Source of the DNA: Mikania micrantha
Lineage: Eukaryota > Streptophyta > Magnoliopsida > Asterales > Asteraceae
Assembly: GCA_009363875.1 (NCBI GenBank)
Contig: CM018688.1
Span: forward strand, 59,807,001-59,871,000
Direction of reading: 5' to 3'
DNA length: 64,000 bases
Shown here piece by piece: positions 10,686 through 22,331 of this stretch. The position numbers and the translations under genes were made by a program. Within the stretch, counting starts at the first letter, position 1. Every line of letters begins with the position of its first letter. The notes under the pieces are model-generated. The model had not been told where the DNA came from. It made no database searches and was given only the letters and a program-made list of their open reading frames with translations.

Positions 10686-11561
10686 GGTGGTGTTTGTTTT
10701 TTCAGAAGTAAAACGTCTGCGGTCTGCGGACCACATCTGCAAACCTCTTTTGCAAAAGAGGTGGACCAAACCCCTGCAAGAAGAGTTTTTGAGGGTGTTT
10801 GTTTTTCAAAAACCTCTTCAAACAAATAAACCTCTTCAAACATGTCGACCTGTTCTGAGCCACCACCTCCGATCACCATCACCTCCGATCACCATCACCT
10901 CCGATCGTCTGCTCAACCCCACCGATCACCATCACCACCGTCGACCTGTTCTGAGCCACCACCGTCGACCTGTTCTTGAGCCACCACCGTCGACCTGTTC
11001 TTGAACCAGGGGCGAGCCCTAACCTCGATCGAGCCTTCGTGGACCAAACCCCTCCCGTCGATCGAGCCCTCGTTCTAAAACCTGAACGATCTAACCCTAA
11101 CCTGCAATCTCAAAAGAAGGATCCCTCGATCGGTGGTTGCTTGAGGCGGAATCACGAACGAAGGAACCCTAGATCGAACGGCAGTGGAGGAAACGGAGTA
11201 GGTCGAAGGCATGGAGGAGATCGGCGATGGCGATGGTGGTGGAGTAGGGCGGCGACGGCTACGGCGGTGGAGTATGGCGGCGGTGACGGCTACGGCGGTG
11301 GAGTATGGCGGCGGCGACGGCGAGCAAGGGGGTGGAGGAGTTCGGCCAAAGGGATGAAAAGTGGGGGAGTAGGCTGGAAGAGGTTTGAAGATGTGGGAAG
11401 AGGTTGGTTCACGTCTGCGCCAAGAAGAGGACGCGCAGACGTTTTTTAATGAAATGTCTTCAAAAAAACAAACAGTCTAACCTCTTCCCGCGTCTGCGCG
11501 GCGCAGACATAAGAGGTTAGAAGAGGTTAGAAGATGTTTTTTTAAGAAAACAAACACCACC
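10686..11561. mobile_element. PIF/Harbinger-type non-autonomous element with GC-rich core
   Basis: Terminal inverted repeats GGTGGTGTTTGTTTTTTC (10686) and GAAAACAAACACCACC (ending 11561) are flanked by the trinucleotide TTA (10683-10685 and 11562-11564), as in PIF/Harbinger elements. A second inverted layer (AACCTCTT and AAGAGGTT words, GTCTGCG and CGCAGAC words) continues inward. The interior (about 10850-11400) is far more GC-rich than anything around it. It contains repeated GTCGACCTGTTCTGAGCCACC-like units and a GGCGGTGGAGTATGGCGGCG-like repeat. No transposase is present. Confidence 0.8.
10976..11449 (+). other. Open frame in the GC-rich core of the Harbinger element, unknown
   Basis: A 157-codon frame with no ATG-dependent support and an arginine- and glycine-rich low-complexity product made from GGCGGTGGAG-type repeats. 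The composition suggests a captured host fragment (possibly the 5' part of a gene) or repeat expansion. No family is recognised and coding status is doubtful. Confidence 0.25.
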
Positions 11562-11581
11562 TTAGTCACTTTTCTTAAATG

Positions 11582-12828
11582 TGTTGGTTCAGGCCCCAAA
11601 TCACACACAAACAAAATCTCCCAAACAAGAATTTTCTGTAAAAACTTACTCTCTTTCATTCATACTCATACTTACATATAGAGTGAGGTTATTGTACAAA
11701 ACATTAATTTTGTAAAAAGTGTGAGAAACAATCTGGACCATGGATGTGCTAAGATCTAGGGCTAGAAATTAATTTTGGGAAAACCTTTTAATTATCACTT
11801 GATTACAGTTATCAAAAGGGTAATTTAGGGATTTAAGTAATTTTGATATGATGATATCTTGCTCAAATCGAAAAGAAAGGGATTCAATTGCCGAAATTAA
11901 AGATCATTAAGGTTATACGATCTTCAAGCCTTCTTCCGACTAACCGGTGATCGGCGATTTTACCATAATCAACACATTCAATCGACCAGCATTGTTATTC
12001 CGACGACCGAGATACTGATTGAATCATTTTTATGCATCCAATTTCTTTAATCGCGATGTGCTATTAAGTGAATCAGATAACTAAATCCCTTTGATTTTTG
12101 CTATTTATGGCTGATGATCAAACCCTGTTATTTTAGCGATGAAGAAGGGGGTAAAAATTTGAAATTTAAGGGATGTGCTATTATGTGTTGGGATGTGCTA
12201 TTATGTGCTATTATTGAATAATATAGTGTGTTGTTGTCTTTTTGTACACATTATGTGAGACATTGTGCTGTTATGATGTTATAATAGTATTGTTATGCAA
12301 CACATTGTGTTATTATGTGTTGATATTGTGTGTGTTTTAAAAACAACACGTGTCAGATGATTAATTTAAACATGATTTCTCATAGCATCACATACCAATA
12401 CATACCATCACATATCATGTCAATGCCTGCGAAGTTTTTTGCTAAAAAGAATTCGTATTTGTCAGTTAATGGAAATTACCCACTTTCCTTGTTTAATGGA
12501 AATTTAAAAATCAATTAATATTAAATTTCCTAAACTACCCTTCTCTATCAATTAACCATAATGCCAAATGTCAACATTTAATTGGTTCCTACCATTTTTA
12601 CAAAAATTCCATTTTGTATATGAACCTACTTCCTTACATATATATAAGAAATGTAAACATACCTAGAAACATGCATACAGGAGAAACCATGTTCCCACAT
12701 TTTTAACCCATTACTCCTACAATCTAGGCCCACTACTTCCTACCCATGATCTAATTAAACACTAAAAACAAGTGATTAAATTAAAACCATGTTGACCCGT
12801 AACCCGACCCATCAAGATTAATCCAACA
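11582..12828 (-). repeat. 3' LTR of the TRIM-like element, split by an insertion
   Basis: The two halves (11582-11680 and 12643-12828) rejoin to about 285 bp collinear with the right LTR. A purine-rich tract (minus-strand TTAAGGGGATGAA) adjoins its inner edge and can serve as polypurine tract. Confidence 0.85.
11681..12633. mobile_element. Mutator-like (MULE) non-autonomous element inside an LTR
   Basis: The 953-bp insert is bounded by the 9-bp repeat TTACATATA (11672-11680 and 12634-12642), the TSD length typical of Mutator elements. The ends form imperfect inverted repeats: GAGTGAGGTTATTGTACAAA at the left and, in reverse complement, GGAAGTAGGTTCATATACAA at the right, followed on both sides by TTTTGTAAAAA. 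The interior holds TGTGCTATTATGTG repeats near 12170-12220 and no transposase. Confidence 0.8.
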
Positions 12829-13863
12829 TTCATCCCCTTAATCTTGATGTTGGTCATGCTTATTGCTTCTCGATTCGAACCGTTCTTGCTTGCGTCGAAT
12901 CTTCTTGTTCTTGCTCCATATTTTCACTTGCTAAGCTCTTGCTATACGAATCACAAAGATTCAATCTTGCTACTTGCTTTCGATCTTGCTTTTCTTGCTA
13001 ACACCGAAATCGGTTTTCTTTCTTAACTTGCTCTCTCACTCGGTTTTCTTTCTTAACTTGCTCTCTCACTATCTGTCATCTTGTGCTCTTTCCTTTCTTT
13101 TCCTGTTTATTTTGGCCATATAACAACAGAAAAAAAATCTTTCTTCTTTGCTTCACATCAGACAACAAAAGACGTGTGCTTGTTTTGTTTGTTCCTTCTG
13201 CGGCGGATGCTACGTCTTCTTTTTTTTTTATCGATCCAAAATCCGACCACTGCTTCTTGCTATATTCATTCGATCATTAATGTAATTTTCAATTTCTCTC
13301 AGCTAATCATATTGTATGTAATTTCCGCTGCCTCTTTCTTTTAGTTTTGATCTTCAGCTCTTCGTCTTGCTTCAGTTTTCCGATGAGGTCTCCGGCAGCC
13401 TTCTTTCTTCGGTCTTTTCAACCTCTTTCTTTCTCCCGGTCTACTGTGAACTCCTTCGGTCTAGGTCTCGAGTTCACGATTTTAGTCTAAATTTTCTTTC
13501 GAAAAAGATCTGGTCTCCGTCTTTCTTTCCGGCAGGTCGGTCTCGGTCTAGACTTTTCAGCCGTCGGTCTCTTTCTATGTGGCTGAACATGCGGTTCGTC
13601 GGTCCCTTCACGGTCTCCGGCTAGCAATCGGTCTTCTTTCGCCGGTGTTCAATGACGCACCTCCGGTCTAGGTCGTCACCTCGGTCTCGGTCTCTATCTT
13701 CTTCGGTCTTTGCTGCTTCTGATCACAAATGAGAAGCTTCTTGCTTTCTTTTCTGTGTTGCATTTTCCGTTCAAATCTTCATGGTGCTGCATTTTAGTGG
13801 GTTGCCCCACTTCTACTCGATTTCTTGCTAATGACTCTCAAAACGGCCCTCGATTAACCTTCG

Positions 13864-13876
13864 CTCTGATACCAGT
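13864..13876 (-). other. Primer-binding site of the TRIM-like element
   Basis: CTCTGATACCAGT directly precedes the right LTR. On the minus strand it reads ACTGGTATCAGAG, complementary to the 3' end of plant initiator tRNA-Met. Confidence 0.8.
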
Positions 13877-14168
13877 TGTTGGTTCAGGCCCCAAATCACA
13901 CACATACAAAATCTCACAAACAAGAATTTTTTGAATTTTCTGTAAAAAGTTACTCTCTTTCATTCATACTCATACTTACATATATAAGAAATGTAAACAT
14001 ACCTAGAAACATGCACACATGAGAAACCATGTTCCCACATTTTTAACGCATTACTCCTACAACCTAGACCCACTACTTCCTACCCATTATCTAATTAAAC
14101 ACTAAAAACAAGTGATTAAATTAAAACCATGTTGACACGTAACCCGACCCATCAAGATTAATCCAACA
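13877..14168 (-). repeat. 5' LTR of the TRIM-like element
   Basis: 292 bp, TG...CA ends, collinear with the split left LTR with several small differences. Confidence 0.85.
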
Positions 14169-14173
14169 AAATG

Positions 14174-14917
14174 TTTCCTAATTTTCTTAATTTATTTAGA
14201 ATGATTTATCTCCTTCTAACTTTATATATTTAATCAACCTCTTTCGAAATTTAAGTTATTTCATATTAATTTAATTCGTTTAATTTATGAATACACATAT
14301 TACATGCTTTTACAGTGGATCCCAAAGTTTTCACCATTTTTGTGGTTATCAAATTTCAGGCATGTGCATCATTCTTATTCATCAAATCCTATTGAAGTGT
14401 AGTTTATTTTAAATTAAGCGATGATTATTTTATAACTAAAATTAAATAAAAATTCAAAATTATGATAAGTAGAGGAGGCATGCAACTTCATTTTTCTTTG
14501 CTAGTTCCTCATTTACCCTTCCAAGTGTATTTAAATTTGGGTCAAATAAAATTTACCATCCAATCAGTATCAATTAAAAAGGCTTTCATCTATAACAGGT
14601 CAAAGGCTGCGCATTATACGTTTGGTTGAAAGCGTCACAACCAGTGGCAGAGTTTGAGCCTAATAAGAGGGGGCCTCAATTTACGGAACCCAGAATACAT
14701 GTTAACTTTTTAAAGCAAACGGGCAAACCACTATTTTAAACTAAAAATAACAATTCGGCCGAAAAATTAACAATACGGACAGAAAAAGATGGGAGGCGAC
14801 CCAACCCTTGAAGAGATTCGCCCATGGCCACAACTACCATCAATGCTATTCAACATCATAGACTCCAATTATCGTTCTATTTACTCGGTATTTGTTGACT
14901 TTACCCACCACATCTTA
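14174..14917. other. Intergenic, nothing recognised
   Basis: AT-rich sequence. A stretch near 14640-14830 (CAGTGGCAGAGTTTGAGCC onward) resembles eroded repeat DNA, but no ends or domain could be defined. Confidence 0.45.
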
Positions 14918-15681
14918 TCTTACTATAGTAATAAATAAAGATGTTTTTTGCCACATGTCATGTTTTTACACCCTAATTGTCACATGTCATGTTCTTACAC
15001 CCTAATTGCCACATGTCAACTTTTTATCAAATTCATTTAATTATCTCCTAATAAATAATTATATTCTCTTTCCTATTAAATAATCAAAATACAAATAACT
15101 AATAATATTAATTATCTTTTAATTAGAAAACACATATAAGAAAATTTTATAAAATGTAAAAAAAAAGTTAATATTAATTTTTTAAAAGTAAAAAATATTT
15201 TATTTTCAGAAAATCAAAATTATATAGAAAAAAGTGTTTAAAATAATAAGATTTTTATAAACCGATGACATTTTTTAAATTTATTTAAAAACCAAAGTAA
15301 AAAAATGATTATAAAAAGTTACACTTTTGGTCCTTATATTTAACGTTATATATAAATTGAGTCGTTAAAATTAAATAATTAAATAAATTATATATTTTAC
15401 CCTTCTGATTTATAAAAGTTAGTATTTTATAGAATACAAACTAAAACTTTATCATCAATTTGTTCAAAGATAATAATCATTACAAATCAAAAATATCATA
15501 TATCATTTGTATAGTTATTAAAGTTTTTTATTGATTTTTTATTACTTGAAGGATTCAATAATATGTAAAGTAATCATTTTCTCTTAAAATATAGTTTTAT
15601 AAATTTTTTATAAAAATTTTATTACTAATTATTTAATATTTTTATATTAAAACCCATGTAATACATGGGGTAATACTCTAG
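14918..15681 (+). mobile_element. Small non-autonomous Helitron
   Basis: It begins TCTTACTATAGTAATAAATA right after A (14917) and ends with the palindromic stem CCCATGTAATACATGGG followed by TAATACTCTAG and a host T (15682). This fits 5'-A|TC...hairpin...CTRR|T-3'. It is AT-rich, has CCACATGTCATG repeats near its 5' end and lacks RepHel coding sequence. Its ends resemble those of the element at 46800-47239. Confidence 0.65.
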
Positions 15682-15682
15682 T

Positions 15683-18249
15683 AATACATCAAAACATCAT
15701 ATTTTCATGTTGTTTATAGACCCCATTTATATATGGGAAAGAAACCTCACATTTTCATGGTAACTATAAGTTTTGGAAAATCTCTATTAGAATGCTTACT
15801 GCCACCACCAATCTGCACCATCAAATTAGCCATGGATATAATTGTCAGTTTCCTCATAGATCAACTTGTTAAATTAAAAAAAATAAGAAAGAAAGCAGAA
15901 AGATCAATCTGAAATTCAAGTATCGATCAGTCTACATATAAACAAAATAGTAATTGAGATTCTGATATCACATGATACAAACATCAATCAAGCGATCCAC
16001 GAACCACGATTTCTACATTCCCATATATTTTGGAAGGCTTCAATTGTGAATCCCAAGATCGGATAAATAACTTTATATTAATTTGTTCATTTGATAAACA
16101 TTGAATAATTTTTAAAATAAATGAGTTCAGATCTTGATTTACCAAATCTATTTATTGTAATACATAAATGTTTTTAGGGACATATATCATATTCCTAGAG
16201 AAGCTTAATTTTTTTTTCTCATGTCCTTAGGCTACTGTAAAAATTTCAGAATTTTTAGAGGTCGTTTACTATTTTAAATGATTTTTACACTGTTTAATAT
16301 ACTAAATATCAAAATAAATACTTATCAGTTACTAAAAATTACTAAATTTTTACTGGAACATCCCTATATGATTACCATTCTGGGAAAAATATTTATTTCA
16401 TATTTTAGACAGTATCAAATTAAATTTGTATTTCTAGGCTTCATTAACATATTAAATGGCAAATAATTAGGTTAAACCATTCATTTTTAGTTTTAATAAT
16501 TTTCTCAGGTTATATACATATATTATAGCTGACAAGAATTTTATTCAGAATTTTTAACATTCAGATTCTATTTTTACCGATTTTATCAAGTTTTATAGAG
16601 ATTTTGTAAAATCTATAACTTATTTTTGAGTGTTATCCTTTCAATATTATAAACCTATTTTGATCAACCATATGTCCAGAAGGTTGTTTACGTAATTTTT
16701 TTAATATTTTATGACTAATTTAAGCTGAAAAATTGAGCTTTTGACCACAATCACTTATATAATTTATCTATTGTCATAAACCCAATATTTTATACAATAT
16801 TTCCAAGTATATTATCACCATAAAACATGTTCAAATTTTCGTGACACATAAATTATCATTTTAAGGTTATATTTCAAATTTTTACATACATGCATGCATA
16901 GATATAGAGCTTTAGAGTGGCATAATTCTTACCCTCACGTTGTGAACGTGTGAACAACTTCCCAAGATGATTCTTAGGGCTGTTATAACCTATTCAAAGT
17001 GTCGAAAGGTTTTAGTGTTAGCTAGAAATACGAAAATGGAAGCTATGAGTTTCCAACTCATGGATTTACACCTGCAAGAATTGCATGTTTAAGGATTATC
17101 TTATGTACTCGTCCCCCATGGATTTTAGTGTTCTAGATAGGATAAAAATCGATTTCTTTGAGAGTGTAAGGGTCATTGTAGCGAAAATCATGGTTTTTGT
17201 TTAGGAAATGTCGAATTTTCATGCATGTTAGTTTTTCACAACATAGGAGTTATTGGCCTTCATTTTAACGGTTTAGAGTGTTTAGAAAAGAGAGTTTAGG
17301 GCTGTTTTTGAGTTGTAGGGAGAAAGGAGTAGATAGAATGTATTTTTAAAAACTTGGAATCCTTCTAAGCATACCTTGGAGTGGCTTTAACTCTTGGACT
17401 CGAGATACTTGTGTGTGCTCCTAACCGTCGCAACTTGAGGAGGAGGGGGCTGGAAATCGTGGACCTCTAAGGAAAGAAAGGAGAGAGATTTTGTGTTTTA
17501 AGAATTTTTGAATTGTGATTTGTGTGTATGTGATGGTGGCCGATTAAAGGGAAAGAGGGAGAGATAGGGGGCTCGGTTTTGGTGAAAGGAAAAGAAAAGA
17601 AAAAGAAAGGAAATGGATTGGGTATTGGGGAGGTGATGTAAGGATTATTTTTCTCATGTGTATGTCTTAGTATACATATGTATATACATATGCCGTATAG
17701 ATAGATAGAGGAGTGAGAGAGAGAGAGATTGTTTTGACTTGATGGTAGTGTGTAGAAAAGAGAGGGAGAAAGAATGAGGGGGATTGGGTAGTGAGAGAGG
17801 TGGTGTAAGAATATTTAAATGGTATGAATGTGGAGTGTGTGTGTGTGCCGTATCACATATATATATATATATATGTTTTGTTTTAATTTGTTGATTCTTA
17901 AAATGAATAATCTATGCATTGATATGTGTCGTGTATATATGTATGTAATGTAAAGAGTGGTGTTTTATTTAATTGTTGTGTTATAAGGGTAAAAATAGTA
18001 TAGTGCTTTATTTATGTTTCACACATTTTGGATCATCATAATTATTTGTAAGGATACAAATTTCTTATAACACTTGGATTGTTAAGTAAAATTTTTAATA
18101 TGAATCACTTGCTTCTAACCTTTATGGAATGTGTACTTTATTGCTCTCAACTAAATGACATATTTTCTCTAACTTAATGTTTCTAATATTTGTGTCTATC
18201 CTTAATTCATGCTAAAAATACATTAGGTTTAAGGCTTTAATATAAACCT
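15683..18249. other. Gene-free stretch with simple repeats
   Basis: About 2.5 kb without a supported gene. A purine-rich zone (17440-17800) contains GA runs (17715-17728) and a diverged tandem duplication (GGATTGGGTATTGGGGAGG near 17617 and GGATTGGGTAGTGAGAGAGG near 17781). An AT dinucleotide tract sits near 17853-17873. The zone 16910-17400 may be an old LTR, but no TG...CA ends were confirmed. Confidence 0.4.
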
Positions 18250-18858
18250 GATTCGTGTGTTGTCACAGAATGTCTAACAGTTTCAGCCCAGAATTCTTGA
18301 GGCATCTTCATCGCGTTCAGGATGCTCCTGGTTGTGCTCATAACAGTGCAGTTCCTCCTCTCAACAATGCCGTTTTGTTGAGGGGTGTATGGGGCGGTCA
18401 GCTGCCTAGTGATCCCAGATTCTTCACAGAACGTATTGAAGTCTTTGGAGGTGAACTCTCCACCTCGGTCTGTTCTGAGTACCTTTATTTTTCTCCCATA
18501 CTGATTCTCTACCTGTGCCTTGAATATCTTGAACTTCTCGAGTGCCTCATCCTTTGTTTTCAGCATGTAGGGCCACATGAACCGGCTGTGATCATCTACA
18601 AACAAAAGGATGCACCTGTTCCCAGCACTGGTAGCAGGTGTTATAGTGTCGCACAAGTCTCCATAGACTTCTTCCAAAGGCATCTTGGACCTGAAGTTGC
18701 TTTGGCTTGGAAAGCTTTGTCTTGAGTGCTTTCCTGCCAAGCAAGCTTCACACAATTGAGAGGGGTATTCGATGGGAGGCACCCCTTGGACTAAGTTGCC
18801 AGCTCCCAGCCTCTTGATGGTGTCGAAGTTCACATGCCCAAGCCGAGCATGCCACATC
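18250..18858 (-). pseudogene. Ty1/copia integrase fragment (3' part of split element)
   Basis: The minus-strand frame encodes the GAG_pre-integrase and integrase core of a Ty1/copia pol: WHARLGHVNF, the CEACLAGK zinc-ligand pair, GDLC with the first Asp, LRTDRGGEF with the second Asp and PQQNGIVERRN with the catalytic Glu. It breaks off after EFWAETVRHSV near 18258, so the rest of integrase, reverse transcriptase, RNase H and the 3' LTR are missing. The upstream half of the same element is at 41145-42922; the two were separated by the Ty3 insertion at 18859-41144. The frame continues across the joint, with only one base differing between the two copies of the 5-bp target duplication. Confidence 0.9.
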
Positions 18859-20127
18859 TGTAACATCTGTGCCGGAACCGTCACCGGAACAGTAATTTGC
18901 ACAGTAAAGTGCACAGTAACTCAGGTACACGTTACGTGAAACTATGTTGATACTATTTACACATGTGGCTTAACATGAAACTATGATGCGATTGTCTGAA
19001 ATCTGATTTAAAACCTGATGGTTTAACAGTTAGAAGCATATCAGACAACACAAACCTGACACACAGATACTTGATTTGATGCTAGTATGTATAAACGTAT
19101 GCGAGGATAAACAGAACAAAGCTATGACAGTTGTTGTTACAGAATGCTAAACCGATGAATTATTCGTACAGGTGACGATCTGTACGAATAGATCTGAAAG
19201 TTTAACGATCTGAAATGATGACTGGAAAGTAGAAAAAAAATCAGAAAGTGAAACGTACGATCGTGTTCGTACAGTTAGCGCTCTGTACGAAAACACGCGT
19301 AAGTGACGTTTTCTGACGAAATGAAAACGAAAACGGCACGAACGATAATAAAATTAAGGAAATATAATATTTCCGATTTTACAATTTTGAAACTCATCAG
19401 AAATAAATTAAACGGAAACTATTTTAATGAAAACGCGTAAAATAAATTCATTTTAATTATATTACGTAAAAATACGCGAAATAGTGACGCGAGTTAACGA
19501 AACGCTCAAAATAATTAATTACGATAAATAATTTAAGACAAATAAATTTTAAAGATTTATTTGGAATCACAGCCTTCGGAACGTAAACTAAAACTAATTT
19601 TTATTTAAAGTCGTAAAAATACGCGCGTTACGTTCCGGAAACACGAAGGAAACGTGAACCGAGCAAACAAAACGAACCCGAACTCACTCGGGGTATAAAT
19701 ACCCGAAATGAGTTCAACCTACACATTTCTCTCTTCACTTTCTCTCTCTAAAAACCCTAATCCGGCCACCCTCTCTCTCTACCTTCTCTCTACCATAACT
19801 CACTCAACTCAACCAAATCACCTCATTCTTTCGCTAAATCGAAGATCTCGACCTCCCCTACACGAAAGTACAACCGATCTGGGTAGGAATCCATCTGAAA
19901 CTAGGTAATCAGTGAAGAAAGGTAGCGATTTTTAGGGTTTTCTACAAACCCGACAAAAACCGAACTTTAGCCGGTTTAAAACACCCCATTTTTGACCCAT
20001 ACACCTTCTAAATGAGTTTACTCATCTAAACCCACTCAAAACGACTATATATACGAGTATACCCCGAAATCGTCTTCTCCCATGGCTGAAAACCCGTTCC
20101 GGCGAATGGCCCATGAGTATGAGCCAT

Positions 20128-20365
20128 TCGGCCGAATGAGTCGGGAGTATGAGAAGGGAGTATGAGTCGGGAGTATGAGAAGGGAGTATGAGTCGGGAGT
20201 ATGAGAAGGGAGTATGAGTCGGGAGTATGAGAAGGGAGTATGAGTCGGGAGTATGAGAAGGGAGTATGAGTCGGGAGTATGAGACGGGAGTATGAGACGG
20301 GAGTATGAGTCGGGAGTATGAGTCGCGAGTATGAGTCGGGAATATGAGTCGGGAGAATGAGCCGG
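20128..20365 (+). repeat. 13-bp minisatellite in the outer LTR
   Basis: Runs of GAGTCGGGAGTAT alternate with GAGAAGGGAGTAT, giving a 26-bp higher-order unit. The next 130 bp continue as GAATGAGTC and GACTCATTCGGG words. The matching array in the 3' LTR is at about 38365-38600 with a different unit order. Long frames across it are repeat artefacts. Confidence 0.9.
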
Positions 20366-21208
20366 GAGAATGAGCCATTCAGGTGACTCATTCGGGCGAA
20401 TGACTCATTCGGGAGACTCATTCGGAGCACTCATTCGGGAGACTCATTCGGCGACTGGCTCATTCGGGACTCATTCGGGTGAAAACTCATTAGCATGAGC
20501 CATTCTTATGAAAATCACAAGAATGAGTCATTTTCACTACACCAACTCAGTTAACAACTCAGATTTCAAAAAGAACAATCAAATAAGGGATCATAACTCA
20601 AATAATGTTTAATCAAACACAGGACTGTGAATACAACATCAGTACGACAACAGTGAGCGTGTGCATTTTTGAGTCTTAGTCAACCACTACAACAACAAGG
20701 TGAGTTCATTTGTCCCTTTTCAAACATATTTGTTTTACCTCGGGACTGAGAATCATGTTGTACATTTTAAAAAATATTGAAATGTTTTAAACGAATGCTT
20801 TTATACTTATTCATGATGCTTAATCTTTATGCTTGATACTTATGCTTAAAACTTTGGACTTAAACTATACGCTTGATGATTGCGCTATAAACTACACTCT
20901 TAAACTTTAGGCTAAATGCTTGTGTTATAAACTCTATGCATAAACTACATATTCGATGCTAAGGCTTTGAAACACTTACACTAAACGCTAATATTTGCTA
21001 CAATCGTTTCAAAACTAATACTATAAGTACATATTCTAAATACTAATTCTTTAAACAATTATTTTGAAAGCTAAGATCTTATACTCTGAATCTAGATGTT
21101 AATTTGTTTTACACTTATATTTATGTGGTTAAACTTAAAACGAAAACTTATAAGCTTAGAAAGACTTACTCACTTAAAAGGCTATGAAGACTTATATGCG
21201 TAAAATAC

Positions 21209-21435
21209 TTAAAACACTTGAATGCTTGATATACTTGGAAGGCTTGAAAACACTTGAATGCTTGATATACTTGGAAGGCTTGAAAACACTTGAATGCTTG
21301 ATATACTTGGAAGGCTTGAAAACACATGAATGTTTGATACACTTGATATGCTTGGGAAAAACATGAATGCTTGATATACTTGATATGCTTGGAAAACATG
21401 AATGCTTGATATACTTGATATGCTTGGAATGCTCA
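21209..21435 (+). repeat. 36-bp tandem repeat in the outer LTR
   Basis: A unit containing AATGCTTGATATACTTGGAA is repeated three times almost perfectly, then continues in shorter variants (ATACTTGATATGCTTGGAAA). The 3' LTR copy lies at about 39438-39665. Confidence 0.9.
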
Positions 21436-21790
21436 GACAACAGACTGATTGACCGCCGTGTCTTGACATTGGTCAAGCCCTACTAGTCATCAGTGAAACT
21501 ATGTGAATGCTTTAGACTTGTATGCTTAAACTATCGGACATTGTAAGACAGACTGATTGGCCGCCGCGTGTTGACCTAGGTGTCAACCCCTACTAGTCAT
21601 CAGTGTTCTTCTTTGTCGGACATCGTAAGACCGACTGTTGGCCTCCGCGTGTTGACCTAGGTGTCAACCCCTACGAGTCATCAGTGTTCTTCGTTGTCAG
21701 AATCATGTAAGACAGACTGATTGGCCGCCGCGTGTTGACCTAGGTGTCAACCCCTACTAGTCATTCAGTGTTCTTCTTGATTCTTCTATG
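21425..21790 (+). repeat. Roughly 80-bp tandem repeat in the outer LTR
   Basis: Four units with GGCCGCCGCGTGTTGACCTA and GGTGTCAACCCCTACTAGTC; the inverted words TTGACCTAGGTGTCAA give each unit a short palindrome. The 3' LTR copy lies at about 39655-40020. Confidence 0.85.
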
Positions 21791-22013
21791 GTTATGACAA
21801 GTGACTAGAATGATTTGGGTTCTTCTAGTTGACCTTGTGTCAGCTTGAGGGTTCTCTATCATAACACGTCACGAGTTATACTTAGGACCGTTATGGATGG
21901 ATGCTGAACTTCTTAGGGTGTTCAGCTGTCCATAATGGTGCCTCATAAACTTGATACTCAGATGCTACTTTGTGTGTGTTAAAGGGTAGGTAAGATGCTT
22001 AATTATCATTAAC

Positions 22014-22125
22014 AGCAATGTCCCATGCGACTTAGTATGTGGTGGGACGGCGTCTGGGCGGGTCGTAGGCTCGACTCAGGGGTATGCCCTATATATAAGC
22101 ATACCGAGTTGGATGATACAGGTGG
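22014..22125 (+). promoter_or_regulatory. LTR module with TATA box (copy 1)
   Basis: The module GTGGTGGGACGGCGTCTGGG...GGTATGCCCTATATATAAGC contains a good TATA box (TATATATAA at about 22091). A second copy starts right after the nested element (34318 onward), and both copies recur in the 3' LTR (40248-40360 and 40559-40671, 311 bp apart). It is a likely core promoter of the LTR; that function is inferred. Confidence 0.5.
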
Positions 22126-22331
22126 TGTTAATGAGATTAAGGTTGTTACCGAGGGGATGCATGAATGCTTTTGGGTCAATATCATAAACTTTTAAACACG
22201 ATGCTTGTTAAACTTATTGAAGCTATTACATACGAAAGCTATAGACTGGTAAACTTTGAAGCAGTAAACTAAAGCTATGATGAAGGATGAATTGGATAGT
22301 AGGTAAAATGCTTAATTATCATTAACAACAA

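Larger units (their letters stand above)
11582..14168 (-). mobile_element. Short non-autonomous LTR retrotransposon (TRIM/LARD-like)
   Basis: Two LTRs starting TGTTGGTTCAGGCCCC and ending CATCAAGATTAATCCAACA flank about 1.05 kb of internal DNA. The whole is bounded by the 5-bp repeat AAATG (11577-11581 and 14169-14173). A primer-binding site (CTCTGATACCAG, minus-strand CTGGTATCAGAG, complementary to initiator tRNA-Met) abuts the right LTR, so the element points left. The internal region has no gag or pol, only pyrimidine-rich DNA with many CGGTCT words and a short tandem duplicate near 13022-13072. It must have moved with proteins supplied in trans. The left LTR is split by a Mutator-like element. 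Confidence 0.85.
18859..22331 (+). repeat. 5' LTR of the outer Ty3 element, first part
   Basis: 3473 bp collinear with 37083-40562 of the 3' LTR. It contains three tandem-repeat blocks (20128-20365, 21209-21435 and 21425-21790) and the first copy of a TATA-containing module (22014-22125). Confidence 0.9.

Noticed and set aside
13083..13934. Several 60-87 codon frames in the TRIM-like internal region
   Set aside because: Ser/Phe/Leu-rich translations of pyrimidine-rich DNA, no gag or other domain.
16910..17400. Possible LTR or promoter of an unknown element
   Set aside because: No TG...CA ends, PBS or second copy could be found in the window.
18255..18725. 156-codon plus-strand frame
   Set aside because: Antisense shadow of the copia integrase.
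20022..20430. Long frames encoding SYSRLILPSHTPD-type repeats
   Set aside because: They are translations of a 13-bp minisatellite in an LTR and are open in several frames; the 3' LTR copy varies in unit order.
21166..21476. Overlapping frames with SISSIHVF or KCFQAFQVYQ repeats
   Set aside because: Products of the 36-bp LTR tandem repeat; no unique sequence or start context.
20128..21790. Regular spaced repeats resembling a CRISPR array
   Set aside because: Eukaryotic LTR with contiguous tandem units, no unique spacers and no cas genes.
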